Below, one piece after another: positions 26,804 through 37,276 of a stretch of 64,000 bases of DNA. Below the pieces are notes generated by a model that was not told the origin of the DNA, searched no databases, and saw nothing but the letters and a program-made list of their open reading frames with translations. This DNA comes from Phytoseiulus persimilis (Eukaryota; Arthropoda; Arachnida; Mesostigmata; Phytoseiidae), in the NCBI GenBank assembly GCA_037576195.1, contig CM075102.1:27338745-27402744 (forward strand), in the 5' to 3' direction. The stretch's first letter is position 1. The number at the start of each line of letters is the position of its first letter. The position numbers and the translations under genes are program-made.

Positions 26804-28390
26804 AGTCTACGACACGCCCAGGATGAGAGGGAATGCGATCTACGGTTTCGAATGGCGATTTGGATCCGAGCAAAAGGATCTGGGAGGAATTAATCTACCG
26901 GAAGTCGACGAAATTCTCAGCCCACCGGGAATCCGAAGCATCTTGTGTGGCGTTATCTCACCCTTCCTCGAAGAAATGGGGCATCCAGAGCACCAGTCTC
27001 TGCGAGATGTTTTCTCCGCCTCTCCATCAAGACGCTCTGGATGTGCGTTCGGCCATCAGTAGAGCTTCGAATTCACCAAACATGTTTTTGTTAGAAAACA
27101 GACGACTACCATGGTCAGAGATCATTCCGATCTCCGCATTCTGATTTCGAAGGAAACGCATTGCATTCGTTTGAATTCGCGGTTATGGGCCTTCAACATG
27201 GAGACCATGGGAGTCTATTTCCGATCTCTGACCATAGAGACGACATTCAGATCTAAGTAATCGTTGACAGAGCATCATACGAGTACCACTCTCTATTCGA
27301 AATGTCGTCTCTACGACGTCGTCGTCGCAACGTCGAACGGACATCTCAGGGAAAACCGGGCAAAGAGGGGACAAACTCGAGAAAGAAGGGAGAGCACTTT
27401 CTGGACTCGCTATCCCGCTACCCCACGTTCATTTTATTCGTCGTAAAGTGGGTTCGAGTTGACCTGGATCGAGAGATAACGTTAGAGAATGATTTCGCTC
27501 AACCCATGGCGCCGACCCGACAACTAATTTTTATACATCGATGCGCAAACCACGTGTTGGTTTCTGTCTCTCAGGAAGGAGTCTTTGAAACGTGTAAACG
27601 CCAGACGTACAGCGAAATATTCGCCAAGGCAAGCAACAGGAAGAGTCCTCAATCGATTGAATTCATATCACCGGTTGCTCTAACTCAATGGACTAGCGAT
27701 GGCGGTCTAGCTTTCTGACGAAGCCCCCGCTCTTTTGTGCTTCGGTGGGCTCACGTATTCGGAAAATCTTACACTCCCCTCGCGATCTTGGATTGCCATC
27801 GGTATGGAACATTTCTCACAGATGATCATCGGAGAAAATGATTCACCTTCTTCGCCAACCATCCTCATGGCTTCTGTCCATGCGGAGTCACTGCGTCACG
27901 AGCCCCGAAGTTTTCGAAGGCTTGCTCGATTCGCGGCAAAAGTCGCATCGGCCAGAAGTCAGATCCAGGAAACATCCAAGATCGAATCGGATTCCTCGGA
28001 AGCTTGCCACATTGGACATTTTTTCAAAAAGAGGCGGAAACCGGCCGTTTTCTCGCGAATGGGCAAAATCCGGACAAAAGCGCCGGAGCAGGACATGTCC
28101 GGTGAATTGGGAGCTCTAACCATCAGTGTTCGCGTTGACTCTCCTCATGGGCGGCTCAGTGCGGGATCCATGAATTCCAGTCTCCGGTGCATGGTTTCTC
28201 ACCTCGCGTGCACGAGAGGGAGTGCGGTCGGACTCCATGCTTCATCGACGCAGGTTGTTTACTCGTAGGATCGAACAGGAAACCGATATAGGCAGAAGAG
28301 ATCTTGTTGGGACGAAAACGATGAATTCGTTGCGAGCACATCGAGCGTAATGATATTTCTGAGTGAACACGGCTCTTGCGAGGACAATGA
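26804..28390. other. Intergenic, only weak open frames
   Basis: Two plus-strand frames of 138 codons (27302-27718) and 177 codons (27735-28268) are present, but neither translation resembles a known family and they lie in different frames. A short inverted pair, TGGTCAGAGATC near 27113 and its complement near 27221, and another around 27234-27312, could form small hairpins. Nothing else was seen. Confidence 0.4.
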
Positions 28391-28393
28391 TCG

Positions 28394-30409
28394 GTGGTTG
28401 TTGAGTGCGCCGCCATTGCGAGGGAGTTGAATCGAGGCTTCAAGTCACTCCAATCTCCTCCATTGGACATCTCAGCCGATCATCGAACGTCTCCTCGTTG
28501 TGCGATGGAGACTTTCTGCTCCTTATTGAGCACGTATTTTGATAGCATCAAACACTTCTACATGGTCCACGACGGAAGTTTCCACTACGGTGGCGAGGTG
28601 ATGCCAAACACAGCTCAACATGCCACCACAAATCTATGTGGTCTCAACAAAACGTTCACTTTCGTGTTGGAATGTAGCGTTCGCGTGCCAATGAAATCAG
28701 TGGCCCCTATCTTTCTCCTGCTGGGAGATTCGGGTAGCGATCCCGTCAGATTTCGGAAACTGCTCACGTACTGCTTCCCATGGGTGAACATCATGTGCCA
28801 GGTTAGATTGGCTGAAGGGCTCCTTGCGCCCGGGAAACCGATCATGTCCAAAGACGACCTCAAGTGGTGCGATGCATCCTTCGTTGATTTCATCGCCAGG
28901 GGAGAAAGTTCCTCCCGGTCTGGTGCAGCGGACGCTAACATCGTTCAGAAAATACGCTCGGATCGCGGACTGCTCAGCTGGTTCGCATATAAAGCAAAGA
29001 CGGTGTGCTCTCGATGTGGCTGGACTAGGGGTGATGCAGACGGTCACTTGACCACCGACGTTAAGAACGCCAGCTTCAACTTGATGGTGTATGACTTCTT
29101 ACTCTACACACGGCCACCAGAGGAGATGAAAGTGAGACTATCCAATGCTTCGAATAATTTCGGTGATAGGGAAGGATTCGAGAGGGCGTTCGTGTCACAC
29201 GTGACCCGGAAACACAACTTCAAACTGGTGGAGGAGGAAGTTGATGCGGGCATGACTTACGGAGTATAGCCGGACCACGATTTGGACGCGTTCAACAGAT
29301 CAATCATCACCAGACTGCTCAGTCGGGAGTTGCACATGATCTACGGAGACGTCACCCTCGAGCCAATCAGACTCAAGTATGGGGACTTCAGTTTTACTTT
29401 TGATATCGACCACCTCACTGCTGCATCTAAAGTCTCCAGAAACAAACGCTCCTTTGCCTCGTTGGTTGATAGCCCTAGTGTAATTTACTACGTTTGTTTC
29501 ACTTTGGTCTTGGCGTTATGTTAATCTCGATGGAACAAACGTGACCCATGGTGCGTAATCATCAAGAACTCGATGAGCATGATTTTCTTGCCGATCAACC
29601 CGAGCGGAACGATCTTGGGCTTGCGGACTCTGACCTCCCCAGCAAAATTTATTTCAACACTGCACGGCTTCTGTGCTCTTGTGATCTCGGCTGCTCTGTC
29701 GGGTGCGGCCATAACGATCCTTTCGAGAGACACATACTGGGGCATATTCGATACAGAGACCGAGTTGATGGAGGCTCTATCCTCAATGGACTCAATAGTG
29801 TTACTCAGTGAGACTATGGTGAATTTCTTCCCGGATACGAACGATGAGTTCATGAAGAAGATCAAGGAAAAACGTACATCATGTAGAAAAGTTGTCAAAG
29901 ATTGTTTGGAAGCGTGTATAACTACCAGCTCTCGTACCTGCTCAAACTTTGGAGAAAGCGTGACGTTGACCGAGGCTTCGTTAGAACGAGGCGCGCATGA
30001 GACGATGCGCGTGTGCTCAACTCTAGGCTTCAATATCCTCCAGGGTTTCCTGTTCAACAAGGGCTGTTTCCTCAATCGAATCATATCGCAGGAGATTCGA
30101 AGAGCGTCAGAACAGCATCTGCTTGCTCGTTTCAAAATCAACGCTGGGATGGAGACCTTCGACCACTAGAAGCGGTCTACGACCTTCCGAGCAGTGTCTT
30201 TGCGAACCGTCCAAGACCTGGTAGTCATCTACTTGTGGGCGTGGGCAGGAGCTCTGTCAACTCTAATCGTCGGAAACATTACAAACCAGCCGGCCCTTGG
30301 CCGACTGCAGTCGGCCGCGCTGTGCGCGGTTGGACGGCGTTCCGTGGCATCGAAGCACTTCTCACTCTCTTCACTGGGTCAGCATCATGGTTTTGAAAAG
30401 TATGGCTAG
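28394..30409 (+). pseudogene. Ionotropic-receptor-like gene broken by three in-frame stops
   Basis: One reading frame runs about 2 kb with stops only at 29267-29269 (TAG), 29522-29524 (TAA) and 30167-30169 (TAG), and no frameshift. Read across the stops it has the order of an ionotropic glutamate-receptor-type protein: an extracellular N-terminal part, an S1-like segment after the first stop (a LLSREL block followed by an acidic stretch, then a Phe-rich strand), a hydrophobic segment just before the second stop, a second hydrophobic segment at about 29665-29730, an S2-like region, and a last membrane segment at about 30215-30265 after the third stop. This order is typical of divergent arthropod ionotropic receptors, which act as chemosensory cation channels. 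No signal peptide was found, so a 5' exon may be missing. Stops in separate places and no suitable short introns argue for a pseudogene. The family call is by layout, not by a diagnostic motif. Confidence 0.6.
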
Positions 30410-32172
30410 ATTGGTCTCGTGATCACCCCCCACAGATTCGGAGAAGTATGCTCAGATTGGTCTCGGAATCACCTCTCCAGAGTTGGAAAGTAATGGTCAG
30501 ATTGGTCTCGGAATCACCCCTCCGGAGTTGGTAAGTAATGGTCAGATTGGTCTCGGAATCACCCCTTCAGAGTTGGAAAGGAATGGTCAGATCGGTCTCG
30601 GAATCACCCCTCCAGAGTTGGAGAGTAATGGTCAGATTGGTCTCGGGATCACTCCTCCAGAGTTGGAAATTAATTGCCAGATTGGCCCCGGAATCATCCC
30701 TCCAGGCTTGGGAAGTAATGCTCAGATTGGTCCCGGAATCACCCCTCTAGGCTTGAGAAGTAATGCTCAGATTGGTCCCGGAATCACCCCTCCAGACTTG
30801 AGAAGTGATGCTCAGATTGGTCCCGGAATCACCCCTCCAGAGTTGGAAAGTAATGGCCAGATTGGTCCCGGAATCACCCCTCCACGCTTGGGAAGTAATG
30901 CTCAGATTGGTCTCGGGATCACTCCTCCAGAGTTGGGAAGTAATGGCCAGATTGGTCCCGGAATCACCCCTCCAGAAATGGAAAGTAATGGCCAGATTGG
31001 TCCCGGAATCACCCCTCCAGAGTTGGAAAGTAATGCTCAGATTAGTCGCGGAATCACCCTTCCAGAGTTGGAAAGTAATGGCCAGATTGGTCGCAGAATC
31101 ACCCCTCCAGAGTTGGAAAGTAATGGCCAGATTGGTCCCGGAATCACCCCTCCAGGCTCGGGAAGTAATTGTCAGATTGGTCTCGGAATCACCCCTTCAG
31201 AGTTGGAAAGTAATGGTCAGATCGGTCTCGGAATCACCCCTCCAGAGTTGGAGAGTAATGGTCAGATTGGTCCCGGAATCACCCCTCCGGGCTTGGGAAG
31301 CAATGCTCAGATTGGTCCCGGAATCACCCCTCTAGGCTTGGGAAGTAATGCTCAGATTGGACCCGGAATCACCCCTCTAGGCTTGGGACGTAATGCTCAG
31401 ATTGGTCCCGGAATCACCCCTCCAGAGTTGGAAAGTAAGGCTCAGATTGGTCCCGGGATCACCCCTCCAGAGTTGGAGAGTAATGGTCAGATTGGTCCCG
31501 GAATCACCCCTCAAGAGTTGAAAAGTAATGCTCAGATTGGTCCCGGAATCACCCCTCCGGGCTTGGGAAGCAATGCTCAGATTGGTCCCGGAATCACCCC
31601 TCTAGGCTTGGGAAGTAATGCTCAGATTGGACCCGGAATCACCCCTCTAGGCTTGGGACGTAATGCTCAGATTGGTCCCGGAATCACCCCTCCAGAGTTG
31701 GAAAGTAAGGCTCAGATTGGTCCCGGGATCACCCCTCCAGAGTTGGAGAGTAATGGTCAGATTGGTCCCGGAATCACCCCTCCAGGCTTGGGAAGCAATG
31801 CTCAGATTGGTCCCGGAATCACCCCTCTAGGCTTGGGAAGTAATGCTCAGATTGGTCCCGGAATCACCCCTCTAGGCTTGGGACGTAATGTTCAGACTGG
31901 TCCCGGAATCACCCATCTAGGCTTGGGACGTAATGCTCAGATTGGTCCCGGGATCACCCCTCCAGAGTTGGAAAGTAATGCTCAGATTGGTCCCGGGATC
32001 ACCCCTCCAGAGTTGGAGAGTAATGGTCAGATTGGTCTTGGAATCATTTCTCCAGAGTAGGGAAGTAATGGTCAGATTGGTCGCGGAATCACCCCTCCGG
32101 AGTTGGAGAGTAATGGTCAGATTGGTCTCGGAATCACCCCTTCAGAGTTGGAAAGTAATGGTCAGATCGGTC
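30395..32172. repeat. 45-bp minisatellite, about 39 copies
   Basis: Tandem 45-base units run head to tail with point differences only. The typical core is TCAGATTGGTCCCGGAATCA, followed by CCCCTCCAG and a variable GTTGGAAAG or CTTGGGAAG part. Because 45 is divisible by three, two forward frames stay open for long distances. One spans 30483-32060 (525 codons, 15-residue unit such as ESNGQIGLGITPPEL). I read this as a by-product of the repeat. Higher-order structure exists: the units from about 31275 are repeated 270 bases (six units) later, and a third partial block follows. The array touches the end of the receptor pseudogene. Confidence 0.95.
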
Positions 32173-32874
32173 CGATAAGGAACTTTGTGAGGAAGGACAG
32201 TCCCGCCGGTCCATTTCGTACCTCCCAGTTCATTCGACCCAAGGAATTTTGGATTTTGGACAGCGTCGAATCGAAAAGCGATAAAATCCCCGGATGAGCT
32301 ATCACGCGTGAGCTATCGTCTGACATTCGGTCGAGAATTGATGATTTGATAACATGTCGATGTCGACTTTCCGATATTTTCCGACTCCCGGCCTCAACAG
32401 GGCAGTATATAGTCGATTCTCGACGGATTGACCATTTCCAAAATGGGTTCGATTCGTCCTCCATCCTGCAGCGCGCAGATCCAACTGTTAGTAGTTCTGA
32501 GTTTATTCACAGTGAAGTTTCGTTTTCTTATGAAATGATGACACAAAGCGTGATGAAGACAACTGCTTCGCGGGAGTGGGCGGTACTCTGTCCTTCAACT
32601 TATTTCCTTGGCTAGGCTACCGAGGGTTGGAATGTACACACATTTCCTTGCGTGGTATAGGTCACGGTGCTCTCCGCATCGGTCGCATCGGCATGAGGAT
32701 GTTCGGTAGTGGAAGGTTTCTGATGAGCAGAGACGATGGTGGAATCCGCGAACACTGAATCTAGTGATTATGTGCCGGCTGTTATAGTTGTTCCCTCTCT
32801 TGCATGGATCAGAGCTCATTGCTGGTGAGGTTGGGAACTCCGGGTGAACTTCTCCGAGTCTCGTTTCCCACTAC
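32173..32874. other. Intergenic, nothing recognised
   Basis: Ordinary-complexity sequence between the minisatellite and the foldback element. Short frames only. Confidence 0.5.
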
Positions 32875-32882
32875 CCCTCGAC

Positions 32883-34365
32883 TAGACCTATTTTCCGTTA
32901 TAACGCACAACGGAAAATAGTATTTTCGTTATAACGGGAAATCAATTGCCGTTGTAGCGGAAAATCGATTCGCGAAAATGAATGGAAGACTTGCTATTTG
33001 TCCATACTCTGCGGTACTTCTGGAGAACCGGCACCAGGGCTACCAAGAGACAAGGAACCATGGTCAGCTCGCGCGGCTGTAAGGTGTTCGGATCCGGAGA
33101 GCGAATATCCGTTCTCGGTTGCCGGAAAACAGAGGATACTCGGGAATTTCCAGCAAGACGCGAGCCGATTCACCCAGTCCCTTTCAGCCTGCAAGTTACA
33201 TTATCATGAGGAGCCTCGCCGGTTTCTCTGACGCTACAGGCTTGGCGCGTCTCAGAATCTCTGTGACGCTTCGAGTAAGACTTTTCGCTCGATTTCTACG
33301 ACGCTTCGACGAAGATGATTCGCTCGATCTCTTCATGGTCGACGATTCGTGATCCGTGCACTCCCTTCGACAATATGAGGTGGATCCAATTGAAACTTAC
33401 ATGAATTTATTCGGTCAAACATCTCTGTGATGTCAACGTACATACATGTTCCTGTATAGACTGCCTCTTCATATTCTCGTGCTCCTGCATATCACTCTCT
33501 CGTTCTCGATTGTGGGGTTATTGTGGGGTTCTAGAGTTCCGGTCCCATAGCGTCAGCAAATGCAGCACAAACACGAGCATGATCATGAGCGCGTCCCGTA
33601 AGGCCTCATCAAATAGCAAGTCATTCGAATATTTTCTCAAAGGAGAGGTCGCCGATGGGTGTAACTTGTTGTGTAAGCTCAACTCGAGACCCGGTTCGCA
33701 CTCCGAAGTTTCATGGAAATACATGATTTGTGATAGAAATCCTCCAGATATCCACCAGCACCTTTGAGGAAATCTTTGGGCAACAGCATCAGCGAGATCG
33801 GAGTTCACACTTCACACACACAGTGGAGCTGACGTGCTCAAACGCACTTGATTTGATCGTGTCTTTTCGTGCAATCATTAGGGTCAGAACACTCGCGTGC
33901 CGATCAAACACGCGGTCGACCGAGGATCGGTAGAGTCTTCTCTCGTTTCGAACCGACTCTGTCCATTGCAGAGCTGTCGCACCTGAGGTCGTGCGATCAA
34001 GTAACGTGAAAACCAAAGGATGCCGGAGCGGATCGAGCGGATATCCAGTGTCAGACCAGTGCTCTGACGTGAGTACACAGGGTGAGAACTTTGGGTTCTG
34101 TGTTGACTGGAATCGTGCTTCCAACTCCTCCTTCGGAGACAGCTGCCAGCTGTCAATGGTTTTACGGAGATTGGCGTGAGATCTCCGTAGTCTCTTGTCT
34201 CCTGGTACTCCTGGGGCTGGTCCTTGAGAAGTACTGCAAAGTCTGGATAGATAGGAAGCCTTCCATGTATTTTCCCGAATTGATTTTCCGTTATAACGGA
34301 AGTTCAATTTTAGTTATAACTGGAATACTATTTCCCGTTATGCGTTATAACGGAAAACAGGTCTA
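32883..34365. mobile_element. Non-autonomous foldback DNA transposon with 8-bp target-site duplication
   Basis: The element starts TAGACCTATTTTCCG and ends with the inverted counterpart CGGAAAACAGGTCTA. The arms (about 32883-33065 and 34190-34365) are imperfect reverse complements and each contains several copies of the palindromic motif GTTATAACGG. It is flanked by identical 8-base direct repeats CCCTCGAC at 32875-32882 and 34366-34373, which marks transposition. An 8-bp duplication and a TAG terminus are compatible with the hAT superfamily, but other superfamilies also make 8-bp duplications. The interior has no intact transposase. Minus-strand frames of 172 codons (33789-34307) and 96 codons (33518-33808) have hydrophobic patches but match nothing I recognise with confidence. 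Confidence 0.85.
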
Positions 34366-34373
34366 CCCTCGAC

Positions 34374-35120
34374 TCGTCAATCCGCAGATTCAACTCTAAC
34401 TCAAAGAACTGCAAAAAAACACGCTTCGCTCACCCTCATTTCGGTCCCTCGCAACGCTTTGCCTCGATGATCCGATTCATCATGCGTATCCAAGAGTATT
34501 CGATCAGCACAGGGTCGGAAATTTCCGGCTAATCCATTCCAACAGGAGCACTCTGTCTACCGGAAGGATGCGTGAAAAAGCCAAGGATCCTTGAATGAGC
34601 CATGAGCGCTTCCGCGGAGGGACTACAATGAGCGGGAGTCAAATGCTTCGAGTTCTTCGAGTCAAGGGGTGCATGTTGAAGGGGAATGGAAAGCGAATCG
34701 TACCCATTTTGAAAATCGCAAATTCGTTCAGAACTGACGATTCACTATCCTGTTGAAGTTGAGAGTCGGAAAAAAGTGGAGAGTCGACTTCGACATTCTC
34801 TCAAATCACCAACTCTCAACCGAAATTCTCAAAGCGGAAACAAGACCCGCAAATATGCGTCTTTAAGACAGCAATGCAGCAAAGAAATTAGATCTGAGAA
34901 AAATACACGAGCGGCTCAGATATGGCCAAAAGAGGGCGACCATGATGCTCGCTCACCTTACAGCGAACACCCTGAAAATACGAGCTGATAGAGACCGTAG
35001 CAGAAAAGCACTCCACTTTCGTCAAGTCCGTTCCAGTACGTGCCTATTTATCAACCCTATTGGACCATCTCCACGGAGGAGCACTTCGAATCATCGCCAG
35101 TTGGACTTGCCCCGTCGCCA
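34374..35120. other. Intergenic, nothing recognised
   Basis: Short open frames and no domain. The right end merges into the sequence ahead of the dead diapausin copy. Confidence 0.45.
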
Positions 35121-35123
35121 GCA

Positions 35124-35300
35124 AAGTCTGAGCTCAGTCTGTTCGCTCGTGATATTCGTGACCATTGTCGCTGTCTACAAAATGCTGAGGTTGTCACCCA
35201 AGTATTTCCTGTCTGTGATGAAGTTTATCTCACAGGGCCGGAACACACTTGGGAATGCTGCCGAGCCCACGAATTCGGGAATTGTGGTATGGGGTACAAC
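35124..35300 (+). pseudogene. Dead diapausin-like copy
   Basis: DNA and protein resemblance to the two intact diapausin genes is clear over the end of the signal region and the first part of the mature peptide (TQV, CDEV, GPEH, ECCRAH). The position of the start codon reads AAG (35124-35126), the hydrophobic signal core is displaced into another frame, the second cysteine is replaced by Tyr, and the downstream CSPRR part and stop are lost, so the frame runs on into unrelated sequence. It lies about 1.9 kb upstream of intact copy B, with the mariner remnant between them. Confidence 0.85.
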
Positions 35301-35550
35301 ATTTTTTTCCGATTTTCGCATTTGAAAACTTTGAGGCGCCCTGGGAGAAACACGGGCCGTCTGCGATCGGAAACTACTCCTGATGTTCGTTGTTGGGCGA
35401 TCACCGCAATCGAAAACGTTGATGGAAACCAGACCTCGTATCTTTTATTTCTCTCTCTGAATTTTCCAAATGGAGATCCTTCGCGGGAAATTCGAGCAGT
35501 CGTCTTCTTCAGGCTGAAACTCATCTACGGCGGCCGAGACTGTTCGCGGA

Positions 35551-36580
35551 TTGCGTACTGCATTTGAGCTCTCTTGTGTATGGATCGGGACAGTCGATAC
35601 CTGGTTCCGCGAATTCCGTAGAGAAAAGGAGAATCTCGGAGATGCCCCCAGGTCTGGGCGATCCACCAAGATTGGAAATGAGATTCTGTGTTCCACGGTG
35701 AGGATCAGTCTCGGACCAAGTGCCGTGCAGCTAGCGAAGAGGCTGGTTGTCAGCGATGATGCGATAAGAATTCATTTGCACGAGATGAGTAGAGTGTATA
35801 AACTCGGAAAATACCCCACCCTTCGACGGTCTCTCGGAGGAACATCCGTGGAACCATCTGCCTGTCCTTGCTGCAGCCTGAAACCGTGTGCAGTTTCCTC
35901 GACCGTACCGTAATTGGAGACGAGAAGTGGGTCCGGTGCGTCAACGAAACGCGGGGTTGTTTCTGGGTTCCCGCAGAAACGGCTGCTCCAGCGCACGCAA
36001 TGCGGAAAATCAATAGAGAAGAGGTCCTGCTTTGTGTTCGGTGGAATGATAGAGGAATCATTCATCACGAATTCACCAGACCTGGCGAAACCATCACTGC
36101 CGAAGTCTACTCTGCCCAGCTAGAGCAAGTGCATGTTGCGTTGCTCAGGAAGCAACACAGGCTCGTATTCAGGCGAGAAGACTCAGGGCACAATCAAACC
36201 CTTGGAATACGAAGTCCTGCCTCATCCACCATACTCATCCGACCTCGCGTCCTCCGACTACCATCTTTTCCAGAACAACAAAATTTTGACCCAAGAGGAC
36301 AAAGTGAAAATGGCCGTCGAAACTTTCTTCGGAGGAACCGAAGTTGAATTTCACCAAAATGGAATCGCCGCGTTGGTGGATCGTTGGAGGAGGTGTTTAG
36401 CTGCCGAGGGTTATGAAAGGTTTCGTCTGGAGGAGATCAAGAAGACTCCATGGTCATTCAGCGACTCGAATTTGTATTCGATTCGTCCCGGAAATCCGTG
36501 TCGATGGGATGGTGCGGTGTGCACCTCTATCACTAAAGTTTTACAAATGAATAGTAAACCAGAACTTCCTGGGCCTCGTT
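35551..36580 (+). mobile_element. Decayed mariner transposon (transposase pseudogene)
   Basis: The translation matches mariner transposases in order: a helix-turn-helix part at about 35575-35815 with DAPRSGRSTKIGNE and a VSDDAIRIHLHE-type helix; the first catalytic Asp block GDEKW (about 35910); a PGETITAE block (about 36085); and the third catalytic Asp region with LPHPPYSSDL and SSDYHLF (about 36205-36265); then a C-terminal WRRCLAAEG block. Frameshifts occur at about 35820-35865 and 36170-36205, and the second catalytic block (normally DNARPH) is not readable, so it cannot encode an active enzyme. GTAAACCAGAACTTCCTGG near 36550 probably belongs to its 3' inverted repeat; I did not find the 5' one. 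The element sits directly upstream of diapausin copy B. Confidence 0.88.
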
Positions 36581-36896
36581 AATCCAGTCAAGAAGTTACG
36601 GAGGGGGAGGTTCTCAAAACTCTTGACCGAGATTCCTCATGCTCGTCTACCGAGCCATGCTTTTCGTATCGGTTTCAAATTAGCTAGCTTCTCAGAAAGT
36701 GAAGCCTCGGTCCCAGTTCAATGGATTTCTGTGGTCGGGTTCCCGTAGAACGATACAAGAAAGGGTTCAGCGGTGACTGGGCAGTCGGTCTTGGGGGAGT
36801 TCGATGCCTGATCGTGCCGTCTCGAGCAGGTAGTCGCGAGCCTCGCCCGAACCTTCATCCCTCTCCAGTAACCCTCTCTCGAGATCGCCTACATTC

Positions 36897-36905
36897 TATA
36901 TAAAA
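36897..36905 (+). promoter_or_regulatory. TATA box of diapausin copy B
   Basis: TATATAAAA is a consensus TATA box 149 bases upstream of the start codon, leaving room for a 5' untranslated region of about 120 bases. It is conserved in position in copy A. Confidence 0.65.
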
Positions 36906-37045
36906 TGAGCCGACGGAGTACAAGAACACATCTTCCCTCCTACAGCCGATCCGCTTTCAACAACTGTATCGACTGGCTCACTGAGATCCTCGCTTTAGAG
37001 AGAACATTACTCTGCGTTGCTCGCTGTCTTCCCCCATCTTCAGCA

Positions 37046-37276
37046 ATGACTAAATTCAGCCATCTCCTGATCCTGGTCGTCATTGTCGTCATCGCTCTCC
37101 GCGTCCAAGAGACTGAAGCTATCACCCAAGTAGTCCCCGCTTGTGATGAAGTGTGTCCCAGAGGTCCGGAACACATACGGGAATGCTGCCGAGCCCACGG
37201 TTTCAAGAATGGCGGTATATGTTCGCCCCGTAGAACACCAAGCGGGATAAGAGACGGCGCCGCTTGCAACTCTTGA
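37046..37276 (+). CDS. Diapausin-like secreted cysteine-rich peptide, copy B
   Basis: This second intact gene encodes 76 residues: a signal peptide (likely cut after Ala25) and the same six-cysteine mature peptide as copy A. The mature part differs from copy A at only two positions (Gln42 to Glu and Arg54 to Lys), while four changes fall in the signal peptide. It is therefore a recent paralogue. The ATG is chosen because it aligns with copy A, although the frame is open further upstream to 36905. A consensus TATA box lies upstream and AATAAA at 37305-37310. A secreted antifungal or channel-blocking role is known for the family and inferred here. Confidence 0.86.
   Translation: MTKFSHLLILVVIVVIALRVQETEAITQVVPACDEVCPRGPEHIRECCRAHGFKNGGICSPRRTPSGIRDGAACNS

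Noticed and set aside
30395..32172. CRISPR-like array of regular repeats
   Set aside because: The units are contiguous 45-base repeats without unique spacers, in an animal-type genome. It is a minisatellite.
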